From Lepisosteus oculatus (Eukaryota; Chordata; Actinopteri; Semionotiformes; Lepisosteidae), in contig NC_090711.1 in NCBI RefSeq assembly GCF_040954835.1, positions 1,123,501 through 1,187,500 on the forward strand: a stretch of DNA of 64,000 bases. The letters run 5' to 3'. This document shows, in pieces, positions 23,567 through 37,800 of the stretch. Positions within the stretch are counted from its first letter, which is position 1, and each line of letters begins with the position of its first letter. The notes beneath the pieces are model-generated. The model was not told the origin of the DNA. It saw only the letters and a list, made by a program, of their open reading frames with translations, and made no database searches. The translations under genes and the position numbers were made by a program.

Positions 23567-26500
23567 TCCCTTAGCGCTGGGCTTGATTGTGGCTGTCACA
23601 ATCAGGGCTGCATTGTTCAGGTCGAGTTTTGCTGACCTGATAGCGGAGAGAGTGGAAGTGGTGTCCCCTTTAAACGCATGGAAACGAGGTAAATATTGCA
23701 TCAAACTACACGAACCGTTGTTTTCTTTGTTGTCATCGTTGTGAGCAGTCACTCGGAACTCGCAGCCCTTTCCTGACTGCTGGTCTACAACAGTCCTGTC
23801 CCCTGTCCGGAGCCGAGCATTACTGACCTGCATTGTACTGTTCCTTTGTGACGAGCCCTCGAAACCCTTCTGTTTGCAGCCAGGCTTTTAATGTCTTTGA
23901 ATTAAAATGTCGTGAGTTAGCGATAGTTGTGAACGAATGTCAATTTAAATGTGAGCATTGAAATGCTCAAAGAGAGAGTAGCGTACTGACTTTTTTATTA
24001 AAGTAATTTCTAAAGGGAAAACCTTAAATTGTAAAAAAATATTTTTAATATGTAGTAATTGCTTGTTAGGCGTTTTGTAGGAAGCAGGGTGGAAGAGACT
24101 TCAGGTGAAGAAGGGATTTCTTCATGCTGCTGGGGAGTTAGCCTGCGAGATGACAAGGCCGAGGGGGTTAATGTCTAGTGAAACACGTGTGTGTGCTGGA
24201 TGGGGTTGAGCCCTGTGAGTCCTGACACTAACCCAGGAGAAGTCGAGGGCCACCGAGGAGCTCCTAGTACCCCTGTCATCGCAGGGCTCTGACACAGCGT
24301 GTCCCCGATACAGCTCGTGATCCACTCCTCACACAGTGACATCACACAGTGACCATGCCAGCAGTTTCCTGTCAGAGAGCAGGACCTGCTGCTCCCCTGC
24401 TCACCCCTGTGTCTCCTGTCGGTTCCTTGCAGTAGTGGAGGGCCTGGCGCTGCTGGACCTGGGAGTGTCTCCGTACTCCGGGGACGTGTTCCACGAAGTG
24501 AGTCCCTCCCAGGGGAGAGAAGCGTGCTGGAATTCATCATGCTGATAAGACTGCCCTCCCACCGCACTGGGGCTGCAGTTGAGAAAGTCTGAAATGAATC
24601 CAGTTACTACTTAAAGACTGCTTACTGTTCAGTGGGAATCTGATCCTTGCATTTTCTCTGTTAAGTGTTATTTTACTCATTTATCCTGCCTCTTGTCTTC
24701 AGACGGCTGTAGTTAAGGATGTAAAAATAGAGTAATGAGTGTCGCAGCCCTGAGCGAAAGCCAGCTGATGCGAATCGAATAACAATGAGTTTAAGAATTA
24801 AGTCTGTTTGCTCTGTTGAACTCGCACTAACAAGCAGCTGATTTTCTCCTCCTTGTCCTTTCCAGACACCTCTCGTGATTTACTTCTTTCATTTCGTTAT
24901 TGATTATTCCGAGTTCGTCTTCATGGTGAGTAATCATTGTGATGTGCTGTCGAAGCGATTTCCTCTCTAGGAAACAAGCTCAGACAGTCTCGTCTCCGCT
25001 GTTTCGTATCCCAGCGGACAGCGGAGGCGACTTATGTTTTGGGTTGCAAAGGTGTTAAGCGAAAGATCAAAGCAGTGCAGCTTGGGTTTCTTATGCTTCT
25101 TGAAACATGACATGCACTTACTGGGGAAATCAGCTTCCCAGGCTTTGAGTGGAAGAACTGTCCTGGGCCTTCTCTTCACAGATAGCAGATGGGATCACTG
25201 CGGTAGCACTGTATTTGGCTGTGCGGGACTACAATAAGATCATGGTAAGACAGCTTCTCCAGGACGAAGAAGACCTCTCACACCAGTATCATCTCCTGAT
25301 AAACACTGCTGTTTGCTTTCACAAGGCATTGTGACAGGAGTAGATCACCCTGAGATACACTAACTGTGGCCCAGAGAGACCACACAGATTTGCTGGAGAC
25401 AGACAGCGTGCCTAAAACTATAGCATGGGTTTAATTATTGTGCCATAAAGACTTATATCCTTAAAGATTTAACTTTCCTTGCTGTTGTGATTTGAAAGTG
25501 AGTCAACTAAATTGAGCTTCAGAAACACTATCTCAACAGAAAACAAATAGCAGTTAGATGTTAATAATTAAAATTAGCTACAGAGGTGTTGTTGTGTGTG
25601 TTATAATTTATCTTTCTGTGCCAGTTCAGGAAACAGAAATATGCCTTGGAGGCTGACCGTTATCCCCATGATGTTGTGGAGCTGTTCAGAACACCGAAAG
25701 AGATGTACTATATCCCTCTCAAAGTGGCTTTATTGTAAGTGCTGCACGGCTTGCCTTCTGTGTGAGTGACTGAAGCCTGATTCATGAAAAATTAAGTAGC
25801 TTGGACTTGTCCTGTCAGAGTGACAGAGCTGCCTGCCTCAAACACAGATCTTGGCAGGAGTGTGTGGAGCCGTGCTGCACGTAACCTCTGGGCCTTCAGC
25901 AGCAGGCTGACTGCCCACCTCACAATAAGTAAGTTCGACGGGCAGCACAGCCAGGGCCATTCCTGTTTACAGACTGGAAAAAGCCACTTGAGCGCGGATT
26001 GATTCATCGTTCTCTCTCACTTTTCCTCTCCGTCTCCTTCTCCCAGTTATTTGCTGAATCCCTTCACCGTCCTGTCCTGTGTGGCCAAGTCGACCTGCGG
26101 GCTCAACAATGCTGTCATTGCTCTCTTCATCCTGTGTACGATAAAAGGTACAGCTCTCCAGGCCGGCTGGGCAGCCCTGGGGACGGGGATGAGGTCTCCG
26201 GGCACAGGGGGTCAGAATCGGACTCTTCTTTCAGGTCCTTTCAGGGCAGCAACAGCTTTGTTTAAGACACCGTCTTGAAAGAAGACTGAAAGCAGAGCAC
26301 TGGACAAGCTCACGAGTGTTGTGGTCTTTCAGCACTAGGATCCTGAACATTTTGTTATTAAAAAATAAATGTGCTTCGCCAAGAATACTTGTCATGAAAA
26401 AAATGGGAAAGCCTCTGTTATATTACTGTTGTTTGGTGTCTGTGCAGGAAGTGCCTTCCTCAGTGCCATATTTCTGGCATTGGCAACATACCAGTCCATC

Positions 26501-29500
26501 TACCCTTTAACGCTGTTCGCCCCAGCGCTGCTCTTCCTCGTGCAGGTAAGCCTCCAAACTTCCTGCTGGTTTCAGATCTGTTGCCTAGTGGACAGGATTG
26601 CTCATTGTGAGCTAGTCCAGTGTTCCCAATTCCAAAATGCACATCCGGTCGTGTAGAACCTTAAATCCCGACCCAGCCACAGGTCAAGGGAATCCACAGA
26701 AAGGAAAGACGGAACAGGAGGTCTGGCGCTGCACCTACTTTGCTGTCCTTGACTGCATCTTTGAGGTTTTAGACTCACGTCTGGCACAGCCCTGGGCACA
26801 ACTGTGACGCTTCACCTGACCGAGACCCGACAGCATTCCTGGGAATACAGTGGGAAACGGAATCAGGAGCTGAGGATGCAGAGACTTTGCTCATACCCTC
26901 AGGGGAACCAATCCCAGAGCTGCTGTGCTTCCAGCTTACTGACCAGGCTGTAGGAGGCGTGTTCCCTGTTGACTGTAAAGGGCTGAGGTTCAGTTGCAGT
27001 GGGAGCTGACATCTCTCCCCCTCCTGTCCCCCCAGAGGCTGTATATCCCCGTGAGTCTGCGCAGCCCCAGTTTCTGGATCCTCGCAGTCCAGTATGGCGT
27101 GATGTTCCTGGGCAGCCTGGCCATCATCGTTTGTCTCTCCTTTTTCCTGCTCAGCTCATGGGACTTCATTCCCTCCGTGTACGGCTTCATGTGAGTAAGA
27201 TCCCACCTCCCCCTTCCGCTCTGGGCGTCCTGCTCTGCTCCTCTGCCTCCTCCTTGCCCCCTGCCTCCCTTCCCACTCCGTCAGTCTGTCTGTCCCCACA
27301 GCTGACAAAGCTGCGTCCTTCTGTCTCCAACCCCTCCCAAGCATCCTGCACCCTGCCAGGAGCTTAAAGGTGGAGTTTGGCAAAAGTTAACCCGTGTCTG
27401 CATGGTAGGTTTAGCTAAGTATTCTAGGGGCTCTGATCTTCTTGTAGTGCATCATGAGATTTAAAGCAGCGCTTCCTAAACTTTGAAAGTTTTACAGGCA
27501 GTTCTGAGGAGTTGTAATGACAAACAAGTTAGTCGAGTCATTTAAAAGATTAACAACTGCGTTGGCAAATTGCTGCAGTAAGACCCTGTTTCTAAAGCAC
27601 GAGAAGGTGATATCACTGACTTTGTGTGGTCCTGCAGTATGTGACAGAATCCCGTCTGTTTCTGATATCTCCACCTCTCCGCCCAGCCTGACGGTGCCTG
27701 ACCTGACGCCCAACATCGGCCTGTTCTGGTACTTCTTCGCCGAGATGTTCGAGCACTTCAGGCTCTTTTTCCTCTGCGTCTTCCAGATCAACGTCTTTTT
27801 CTACATCATCCCCCTCTCCATCAAGCTCAAGTGAGTTGCCGCCCTGAAACCTTTACCCGTTGTTGTCTTTCTAAAATCGGGAAAAGCCCATTTCTAGTTT
27901 CCCTCTGTTTTGTTGATGTGTCTGAGACACAGGGAACGATTTCACCTGTTCTGGTTTTACTCCTATGAGTCAGCAACCCTAGCAGACTGTCCTGCAAGCA
28001 GCTCGGGGTGTCGATCCCTTGGTGTTTGACAGTTTAAGGGTAGAAAATCAGTAGTTTCCAAAGAGGGGGAGAGGATTTATGATTGTGTGCTGTGGGTAGT
28101 TGAGTTTCTGCTGCTCAGACGTGGAGGTATTTTCCTCCTGCCTCACACTGCTGTGCTGTCCTGTGTGTCCCAGGGAGCACCCTGTCTTCCTGATGTTCAT
28201 GCAGATCGCCATCATCTCCATCTTCAAGTCCTACCCGACGGTGGGGGACATCGCCCTCTACATGGCCTTCCTGCCTGCCTGGAGCCACCTGTACAGATGT
28301 GAGTCTCCTGCCTGCTGTGCTCAGCCCGGCCCCGAGCCAGTGCACAGCTTGCTGTCTGGCTGTCTGTCTTGGGGAGAGGGGGGAGTTAGATGTCAGCGGT
28401 TTTCCGTTTTTTCTTCATGGAGAGAAGCATCAGTGGCTGTGACTCGTGTGTGTCTGCTGTGTGTAATTCTGCTGTCAGAGGGCAGTTTGGCTGCCGGTGT
28501 TACCGTGTGTCCCTGACAGCGCGTGTTTCTCCCTCAGTCCTGCGGAACATCTTCCTGGTGTCCTGCATGCTGCTGATCTGCTCCATGCTGTTCCCAGTGC
28601 TGTGGCACCTCTGGATCTTTGCGGGCAGCGCCAACTCCAACTTCTACTACGCCATCACTCTGGTCTTCAACGTCGGTCAGGTGTGTACACCCAGGGATCA
28701 CCACTGCTCCCTGTTCGTTTTCCCAAAGAGGTCCCGCTGTCCAGGAGTAGGATTTGGAATTCCATTTAAGGCTATGTTGCGCTTTTGTCATATTTACTGG
28801 CAAATTCTCAATGCTACTGTGGAGAATTTAGATCTATCCTCAAAAGAATCCAGCAGTTTTCTTATTTCTGCACCCAGTGGATTAGCATATTATGTGGTTA
28901 GGCCTCTCCATCCCTAAATGTGTTCAGAATGGAACCATAACCCCAAACGCTCAAACAGGAATGTCGCTCTATGTGAAGTACACATTTCCACAGCATCTTA
29001 GTTTAACTTGCAGGAATTCGTGGTCAGTTACAGAGAACAGCCGAGCAGTCCCATTGCTGCGCTGTTAGACTGCGTGTGAGCACTGGCTGCCGAGGAGGAT
29101 CTGTCGTGTTCACCAGTCCCTGTACAGGCAAACAGGATCGGGACTTCAGCAGCCTGCCTGGGCTCCAGGACTGAATTATTGAAGAGGAGGTGCAGGGCTG
29201 AGTGGATATCTGACCCTGAGCTCGTTTGCTTCAGTATTAATGAGTGTGAGAATGATTCCTGGGGTCAGATGTTCTGACAGGCTTTTGGGAAGGAGGTATT
29301 CGGATCTGGCGACCTCTTCCTGCTGGAGTATTGAATTAGAGACGAGTGGCAGACAAACGGGGGGGCTGGTCTTGTGCCTTGCGTCCAGCCGAGAGAGGTG
29401 CGACTCCAGCCCAGGCCTGCTCTTCATTAATTCATGGCACCTGAAAAGCAGCAGGGGCGAAGGTCAGATTGCTCCACTCGGTGATGGGGTGTCATTCTAC

Positions 29501-30460
29501 ACCCACCTGGACAGGTGTAGGTGTTGGCAACAGGGCAAATTACACTGAGTACCCATCTTCATCAGGTGTCGCCTTTCCCACTTGTTTTGACCCGGTTGTC
29601 TTGTCGAGCTGTCAGAGCGTTGTGGACCACATTGTGGAATTGCACATTAATCCGAGGGAAAATGCACCTGTAGCTTTCACCTCTAGGTTATGAATGATTA
29701 ATGGTGTTGTGCGCAAGGTAGGTTTTTAGTTCTCCGCCAGATCCAAGAGCACGTTAATGCAACATTTCAAGTAGCTGTGTCAGCATGCGTAGGCTGCAAA
29801 GGAAAAGGTAAAGGTTTATTGCATGCTGAAAAGAGACACAACGCTTCTTATTAATGTTCCTTATTAATGTAGCATATCTTGCCGGGGTTCAGAGCGAGCA
29901 GATGACCGCTTTCCCTGTGTTCTTGTCTCTTTCCTTGTCACTTTAGTTTATGCAAAGCCGTCAGTTTAAACACAGGGAGCATGTAGTTGTTGAATCCAAC
30001 CACCATAGTATGATAGTATGTTCCAGGACGGGCTTCCTAACCCAATATATAAAGAAGCAGTGAATGAAAAGAGTATACGGGGCTCAAAAAGCCAAGGTAC
30101 AGAGCATGCTGCAAAAGCATGAAAGCAGGCAAAGTCCTGATGCTTCAAGATCAAGGCAGCACATCCAGAACACAGAACACAAGGCTCTGGTACACCGGCA
30201 GGAGACCCACCTGCATCAGACAGCATCAGCTGAGTAGAGAGTGCAGCCAGGGCAGTAAGCCGACAGCAGATTGTGTGCGAATGAGGCATGCTGCGCGTCA
30301 TGAGGTAGATGGAACCAAAAAGATGTTTCTTTCCTGTCCCCTCCAGATCCTCCTGGTGTCAGACTATTTCTACGCGTACCTGCGACGGGAGCATCACCTC
30401 ACGCACGGACTGTACTTGAAGAAGAAGGATGGGTCGGAGGCCACGCTGGTGCTGAAATAG
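23559..30460 (+). CDS. PIGU: PIGU, GPI transamidase subunit U (complete, 12 coding exons)
   Basis: The product is a polytopic ER-membrane subunit of the GPI transamidase (with PIGK, GPAA1, PIGS, PIGT). The complex cleaves C-terminal signals and attaches GPI anchors; PIGU is needed for handling the GPI lipid. Coding exons are 23559-23688, 24433-24497, 24866-24925, 25182-25244, 25625-25734, 26047-26147, 26448-26545, 27036-27190, 27687-27830, 28174-28298, 28538-28680 and 30347-30460. All introns are GT-AG, the frame runs through every junction, and the sum is 435 codons plus TAG, the same length as human PIGU. Diagnostic blocks are [20 protein letters not shown] (exon 2), [17 protein letters not shown] (exon 6), [20 protein letters not shown] (exon 9), [18 protein letters not shown] (exon 10) and the C-terminal [12 protein letters not shown]. 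Many hydrophobic segments agree with a multi-pass protein. The start is the ATG inside the YY1 site. No defect is seen. Confidence 0.97.
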
Positions 30461-31070
30461 GCACGGGGACGCCTCAGGGGGAACGCGCAGGGGGACACAT
30501 TACCTTCTTCTTCAAACAGATTTTTTTTAAATGCATGCTCTCGCAGACCACGGCCTCCCTTGGCCGGTGTCGTCCCTGCTGCCCGGGAGGGGGGCGACGC
30601 CCTCGGAGATACTGGCTGCTGCCGTCGGATTCTCTGCCGCGGAGGCTCCCGACGGAGGGCCGCCTGCTGTCGGTGTGCTGACGCTCGCCGGCTGTTCCTG
30701 CTCCCCCTCCTCTTTTCCTGAGCCCCCTGTCCGCGCAGGCCGGTCTGTGAGACCTCAGGCCACACCCCCCTCCAGCAGGGGGAGACAGACCAGGAAACGG
30801 CTGAGCCAACCGGCATCTTCGTTTTCAGTGTTTATCTTTCAACGGCCCTCCTCCCTCTAACCAGCTGTCAGCAGCCCCCGATTCGTTTCCTTCCGAGTCC
30901 AGAACGCTGTTTTATCATCTAGGTTGGATCCCAAGCTAAACATTTCAGGCGTGATAACTGTGCACTACGTATATACGGATAGACTGCGTATATTGCTCTC
31001 CTGTCGAAAAAAAGAAAGAATATTCCATTTACTTGCTGGTGAAAATAAACCCGCAACCATAATTAAAAAA
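30461..31070 (+). other. PIGU 3' UTR (inferred)
   Basis: The stretch after the TAG at 30458-30460 is GC-rich at first and then AT-rich, with no recognised gene. The first good polyadenylation hexamer lies at 31044-31049, which would give a 3' UTR of about 600 bases. The end is inferred. Confidence 0.5.
31044..31049 (+). terminator. Candidate PIGU polyadenylation signal
   Basis: AATAAA lies 584 bases downstream of the PIGU stop codon, the first clear hexamer after the gene. Cleavage-site use is inferred. Confidence 0.5.
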
Positions 31071-32219
31071 CGCCTTCGGGGTTGGGTGGCCCATGTGCGG
31101 GACTGAGCATCTGACGGGGCTCTGGGGTTGAGGGACCGGCCCCCACGGGCAGCTCCGCGCGCAGGACTAGCGAGCCAGGGCGCAGTCTCGCGCCGGTGAG
31201 ATGAACACGGAAAACGAAGAGTGTGGCCGGGGGGCTGCTGTACGCGAGTCGAGAGCCGGGGACCGTCTCGCTGTGTGCAATGGCTTCCCGCCAGTGGAAG
31301 GAGGTTTTCAGGTTGTTCTTGGGCAGCCAGAAAGACCAGAAAGCTTTCCTAAACCAGTCTGCAGTGCGCGAACCCTTGCTGCTGCCTGCAGTATCTTGCA
31401 TTTATCCATCTGCAGGAAGTACAGGGGGTTTTGCTATTAGTTTGCCTGTGCAAAGAGCTGCAGTTTGAAACCTGTGCAATGGAGCAGTGGAATGTGGTGC
31501 ACTTTCAGATGGCACCATGGGTCCCATGTTTGCCAAGGGACAGTCTCTTGAGCAGCAGGGTAGCTCCTTGCTGTTTGTCCAGGCCAGCTGTCTTTAACCT
31601 TAAGTGTGTCTCCGTTTCCTGGTGTTTCTGCTCGCAGGATTCTAGTGATTGTCAGGTAGAAGGGTCTTTAACACGCTCCCTGCTGAGCTCCTGGTGTAAG
31701 GAGCCAAAATTCACTTGGCTTGTCTTTCCATTGCACTGTTCTGCTTCTGTTTCAGTGCAGACAAACGGTATTTCTTACACATCATTTTGAAGTTTATTCA
31801 GCTCAAGTTGTGTAATTGGTTCTTGCAGCAACAGCATGAGAAAGTATTCTGGAGCAGAAGGGGGAGTCTGCGGTCATTCTGAGTGGCTCTGCTCCGCTGT
31901 GCCAGGATTATACAGGCTCTTGGACTAGTCTAGGGGCTCCGTCGTTGTGGGGATTATTGCAGAAACTGCTCGAGCAAGATCTGTAATGGTTAACGTGTGA
32001 TCTCACCCTGATGGCCCATTCCCAAGTCACTCTCTGAGCAGCCAGGGGGATTAGGCAGAGGTCTGCACAGCCACGGTGGGTGGGCTCTCCTGACCTCTGA
32101 CCTCACACGGGCCTCAGCCTGTTGCTTGCTGTTGTGCAGTTGCTCTCCTGGGGAGATGACTGGCTGGCGGGCATGTTCCTCAGTGATCGGAGCACAAGCT
32201 CCTGGAGGGGAAGAAAGCC

Positions 32220-32345
32220 CAGGGCCCCCGGGGGGCGCTGTGCTGAAAGAAGCAGTGGGGCAGCTGTGTGGAGCCGGCGGCCGGTTGTGGGTTCGAATCC
32301 CAGGTGTGTGCGGCAGACTGCTGTTGTGTCCTTGAGCCCTCCGGC
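32220..32345 (+). mobile_element. tRNA-derived SINE fragment
   Basis: The fragment contains GGTTGTGGGTTCGAATCCCA, a near-perfect pol III B box, then TGTTGTGTCCTTGAGC, the usual continuation in fish tRNA-SINEs. The A-box region is degraded and the tail is missing. Confidence 0.55.
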
Positions 32346-33618
32346 TGATCGCAGCAGTGGAACACCCAGGGCCGCTCTCTCCCTGACGTTACCAGCTCAT
32401 GTGTGCGAGAACAGTCATCCTTCCCTGTGAGTCTGATGGGGGTGGCACTGTTCTGTGGCCTTGGGCTGGAGCGGACAGCAGCCTGGCAGAGTGGGCCGTG
32501 CCCCCTGGAGCCCCCCTGCTCCCGCCCTTCAGATATTCCCTGCTCTTTCTCTTCCTGTCTGTTACCGCCTGCCTGTGGTAGGAGGTTTTAGGCTGTTCCC
32601 GGGCAGCCTGCTCTGCAAGGCACACCCCCTTCCTCACTCTCCATTCCCTGCTCTTTCTCTTCCCGCCTCTCCTGTCCCCGTCTCCAGGAATGGAGCTCAG
32701 CGTCGGCAGCGGTGAGCGTGATCATAATCTAATTTTATTGACGTGACGCCTGCAGGGAGGGGGCAGGTAAACTAACGATGGTCTTTTTGGGATGCGGTTT
32801 TACTGGGACCTCGGTGAACGTAGTGTGACAGGCAGTACTAACTGGGGTTAAGATTGCCATGTGGCTTAAGGCAAAATTGGCTGGAGCACCCCTTCTCGAG
32901 CTCGACAGAACCCATCCGACCCAAACCCCTTACTGGGGATGGACTGGGAGACTGCTGTGCTGAACTGGACCAGTCCTGCCTTGACTGGGAGAATCGCCTG
33001 TTGTATTCTTGGATGTTAAAGTGTTCATTACAGAAGAACTCGTTTTACACTCAATATTCTGTCTGTCGAGAGTGTCATGGGCTTTGTTATTCACACTTCT
33101 CTTTTATTTTAAAGAAAATAAACCCACTGGTTTTTAAATAATTTATACATTACTTTGATATACAAAACACAAAACTGAAATAAACTACTGAGATGAGACG
33201 CCTGGTAGCTCTGCTGGTGTTTTCTGTGCCTCTGAAACGTGACGTTAGGCGTCACTGCTTGCTCTGTAGATGCTCTGCTTTCATCAGGGCTGACCGGCAT
33301 GAGTCGCTGAAGGAAAGGGATGATGGGAAGGCTGCTCGGCCTGCGGGAGCTGCGCAGCAGCTGCACACTCGTCTGCGCTCCTGCTCTGGCGGGCGGGGAG
33401 TCACGGCCCCCCTGCTCTCGGACTGGAGAACTTGATCACAATTCACTTCAGCCATAATGGGTCCGGTGACATCATTAAGCGTGAGGTGGAATGCAAGCCA
33501 GAAAACTGCTGAGTAGAGGGTTAACCAGAGGTCTCCGTAACGTCTCCAGATTTGATTTAATAAAAGCTGGCTTCTGCTAAGCAATTTTCCCCGGCAAAGT
33601 TGCAGTTAAGGGATGTCA

Positions 33619-33630
33619 CCACCAGAGGGC
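33619..33630 (+). promoter_or_regulatory. CTCF core-motif match (plus orientation)
   Basis: CCACCAGAGGGC fits CCASYAGRKGGC at all positions and is followed by AGCGCTG, in keeping with the extended motif. It lies 3.2 kb downstream of the PIGU stop. Confidence 0.45.
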
Positions 33631-34394
33631 AGCGCTGTATCGCCTCTGGATGCGGGCTGACCTGAGAATGTCCTGTGTGGTCTGATAACAAACCGGGTGA
33701 CGCGAGATTGCTTTTCTCAGGGAACAGTTTTATTAATTTTTATTTCATTTCTATATTTTTTCTGATTACTCACCGACCACCCATCATAAATAGTAACCAT
33801 GATCAGCGTGACTCCAGCACCCTGAAGTGGCGTTCAGACCTGCAGTGCGTCTACGGCCAGCGAGTGTGGGTGCCTGTTGCCCTGGCTCAGGAGAGTCGAG
33901 CCCTGCTAAGTCAGAGTTCCCCACAAGTTGCCTGCGACCAGCGCCCCTCGTGCAGGCGGCTGTGCGCAGGATTTATCTGGAGCAGCAGCCCTCCTTCTCC
34001 CATCTGTTTCTCTGCGCCGCCACCCTCCCACTTCCCCGCCCCATCGCTCGCAGCAGCCGGGTTTCGAAACGCAGCTTCCCCTTTCTGGCTCGCGGCTGGA
34101 GCTCTCCGCCCGGCCGAGGGGTGTTTCCAGGGCGGGGCAGTGACTTGGCGTTTTTGCTCTGTTGCTCCTGCAGCGTGACTACTGCCCCCCTCGCTCCCTG
34201 CTGGTCTGGGCTTGCTGCCGCTTGGGGGCACCTGCGCTCTTCCTCCTTGACGGGGGGCCCGATCGCAACCCTGCCCTGGGGGGGGGGCAGTGTGGAGCAG
34301 AGGGCAGGGGGCATGAGCGATTCGTCATTGTGCTCTCAACAGGCCAGCCCTGATTAGGTAAAGGATTAGGAAAAAGAATGTGTAAGGAAAGTTA

Positions 34395-34870
34395 CAAATA
34401 AGCAGAGACCATTCAGCCCATCTAGCCTATTGGGTGGTTAGTAGCTAATTGACCTCAAGAATGCAACAACCTCAAGTGTTTCCTGGAGGAAGCCAGTGCA
34501 TCAGGTTCAACAACATGGCTTGGGTTCACGTTCCATTCACCCACAACCCTTTGAGTAAAAACGTGCCTCTTCATCACAGTTTTAAATGCACTTCACACTA
34601 GTTTCCTTTATAGTGTCCTCGCAGGCGGATCTGCTGCTATGAAGCTGGCCTTACTCTTTACAGAGAACTGCTTCCTGCTATTCTGCAATGGTCACAAGAA
34701 CATCTTAAACCCACAACTGTAGGTCCACGTTTTTAAAACCCCTTTTGGCCTCTCTTGCGTCTTGTTAAATCTGCTTCGGCAAAGAGGTGGGGCGACTTGT
34801 TCCTTGCTTGTAAGTCTCGTAGATCTTGAATTCCTCGTTCAGGCTCCTCAGAGATAGAAGGAACCATGCG
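34395..34870 (-). mobile_element. LINE 3' end (CR1/L2-like), inverted
   Basis: On the plus strand the segment reads GACCATTCAGCCCATCTAGC followed by GTTAGTAGCTAATTGA and later AACCCTTTGAGTAAAAACGT. It is the reverse complement of the same kind of LINE 3' end seen at 17.8 kb. It is more diverged beyond 34.62 kb. Confidence 0.7.
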
Positions 34871-37800
34871 TGTAGGTGCCAATTAAAAGAATTCGACAAT
34901 AGACTCACTACTTCACACACAGAATTTCACGTGTCCGGAGCAAACGTTGCTGAAAATAATTTTCTTTGGACACTTTAAGGAGCATCAAGCCGACTGCATG
35001 GGTGACCTGAAAGAGTGATGCAAGAGATGTAACAGGGTTGTCACCCCTGTCAGTCCTGTGCAGTGTACAGCGTGGCGGCGATGTGCTGGACGGGGGCAGG
35101 CACACCAGGCTGCGACCTTGTCACTGGCTCCAGATTTGAAGAGTGCACAGAAATGAACCAAGCCAGTCTAAACCTTTAGAACTGGGGGGGAGACTGGCTG
35201 GTGACTCTGCTCACAACCCAGTTCTTTATTCTGCCAAAACTGACGGTGGTTTCCAGAGCCTGCCTTTCATTGTTCAAGGCTGCTCCATCTCTTCAGTCCT
35301 CTCCGATCGACACTGAGACTGTCAGCCTGTCCCTCCGCATTACACCTTATAAAGTGCAGTGAATTACAGCCATTACTGGGCAGAGCTGTCTCTAACTCCT
35401 CCTACAGCTGCCAAACCATCCCAGCTTGCTCAGGCGTTTGAGTGCTCATTGTGTGGAAACAGCACAGGAAAGTGGTCAGTTAAAGAGCGATCCTTCTGAC
35501 TGAACCCTAACCGGCACCTTCCTGTGGTGCTGACAAGTTACATGCGGTAACTGGAGAGGCTGTTTAAGATCTTGACATAGTTCCAGCCTAGCAGGGAAGA
35601 TTCCTCCTGCACCGAAGGGCGACTTGTCTGTGTTTCCCCAGGGTTAGGTTTCGAAAAGAAGAGCTAAAACATGCATAAAGATTTTGAAAACCTATTAATC
35701 AAGTTAATATCACTGTGCTACAAAGACTTTGCAGTGCCCTCACTTGAAATCAGCCCAGTCCATTGGCAGCTCTGTCTTGCTGCTGCCTCTGTAGGGCTGT
35801 GCTCGTGTAGAGAGAATAATAACTGCTTTATGTGAGGCAAACTGTCCTAGATAGCATGTAGAGTTATTTTTAGCGGATGGGTGACCTTGCAGCCTGCTGG
35901 TTCTATCTTAGAGAGGATAATAAACTGGTAACAAGAGGAATGCTAAACAATGCACTCTTGTTGGTGCACATTGGCACTCACTTTGATGCACGATACCACC
36001 CTCGCTGGTGCACATTAGCATCCTGAAGTGCCACTGACTGTTGTGCCCCTCATGCCTTGGCACGTATCCACTGCACTGCTGTAATGAGCGGTGTGGGTCT
36101 ATGTGTGCCCCTCTAGAAACCATACATTCTACTTAGTAAATTGCAAGGGCATACGTATTGCAGATTAACTACCGGATTCTGCAGCCTTCTAATTTTATTT
36201 CCATTAACTTTTAGAGTTTCAATGTGCCATACAGTAGCACACACGTTACACACATAACAAGTAAAAACACAGGTAGGATGGATTAAAACACTCCTCTTTA
36301 GGGAAGTGAAGCTGAGCTGCATCAGGAAAACTCCTGTCAGTTCCTGGCAGGCAGCTCTTACTGCTCTGGGCTCAACAGTGAGGGGTGGAGATACCCCAGC
36401 CAGTGCAGCAGTGTGTGAAAGTGTAGGAGCTTGGGGGATCTGCACGTAGCAGCTGGGATTTGAACTGCCATGAACCGATGGAGTTCACAGAGTAGCAGCT
36501 GATGGTGAGTGAGGAGAGAGAGAGAGATGCCCCACCCCCCACCCCCCCTGCTGGAAACCAGTGCATTCTTCGGGGATAGCAAACTGTAATGTTGCATTGC
36601 CACTGTTTAAGTCACTTTGATCTTAATGGAAACTGCTGTAACACACACGGGCTGTGCTGTCTTGCAGGATCATTCAGCGCATGCATGATCCCACTATGTT
36701 TTAACACTGTTCTGGAACTGCCCTTCGCCTCTACTGCTTCACAGCTTGAGTGCCCCAGTCAGCAGATCTCTAGGTCTGGAGGGGGTGGGTGTGACTCCTC
36801 AGGCTGGACTTGTTCCCAGGTGTGAAGACATTTAGGATTTCGTGCCAGACTGGAGGATTGTAGACGCAGAGAAACTCTGCCCTGACTGTGCAAATAAAAA
36901 CTGACCTTGTGCCTGTCATTGTAACAGTCTGTAGAAAATAAAACTGATGCATCAATCAACAGCTGTGATCTTCAAAACCAGTGCCTGGCTATTCACTCTC
37001 AGTGCTGAAGCAGGTTGGTGCTCCTCCCCCTGGACACTAGTGAGATGCACCTTGATCCCTCTGCCCCCTGCCCCAGAGCCAACCAGCAAACACAACCACC
37101 TCGCAGATCATCTCCCCCTGTGCTGGTCAACACTAGTGTTGTGTAACACTTAATTGCCATTTTAGATAAACCTGTATAAATGTTTCTTTTCATTTCACCT
37201 TTGTGGAACAGGGTGCCCTGAGTGAGCCGATATTCCCCACACCCCCCAGAGCTGTGGGTAGTTTTCCTCTTTTTCAGGATCTAAAACATCAAAGCGTTGA
37301 GCTTCAAAATATTTCTCTTCCAGTTCTTTTTGTACGATTTCCTCTCAGCAGGCCTTTTGTTAGATATTTCAAAGCACTGAGGTGAATGTTTACTCTTAGC
37401 AATATCGTAACCTTAGCAATTTTTTCATTTAGCGCCCTGTTGCCCACAGTGCCTACTTGTAAGAACAACTGCTTCTCCTGCAGCTTTACTGCAGCGCATC
37501 CACTAGCTCCTGGTACTTACTGCCCAGAACAAAGCACCGTCCTGTCAGGACTACGGATCGGTAGTTACTTGCGTGACTGTTAGCACAATGCCGGCTTCAG
37601 AAGGATTGCATGTAGATTCAAATCCGGCCGGATGAACTCTATAAACATTGAGCCTCAAGCTGACTTCCTTCCTTTGTGTTCACGTCTTTGTTAAAGCATC
37701 TTGTTATCTTTCTCTTTGAACTCTGCATGGCTGGGCTCCTGACTAGGCAGCATGAGACTTGTAAGTGCGCAGCGAGGGCTGAGTCCCGAGGACTGTGGGG

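Noticed and set aside
32281-32300. tRNA gene at the B-box match
   Set aside because: There is no full cloverleaf; the flanking sequence continues as a fish SINE.
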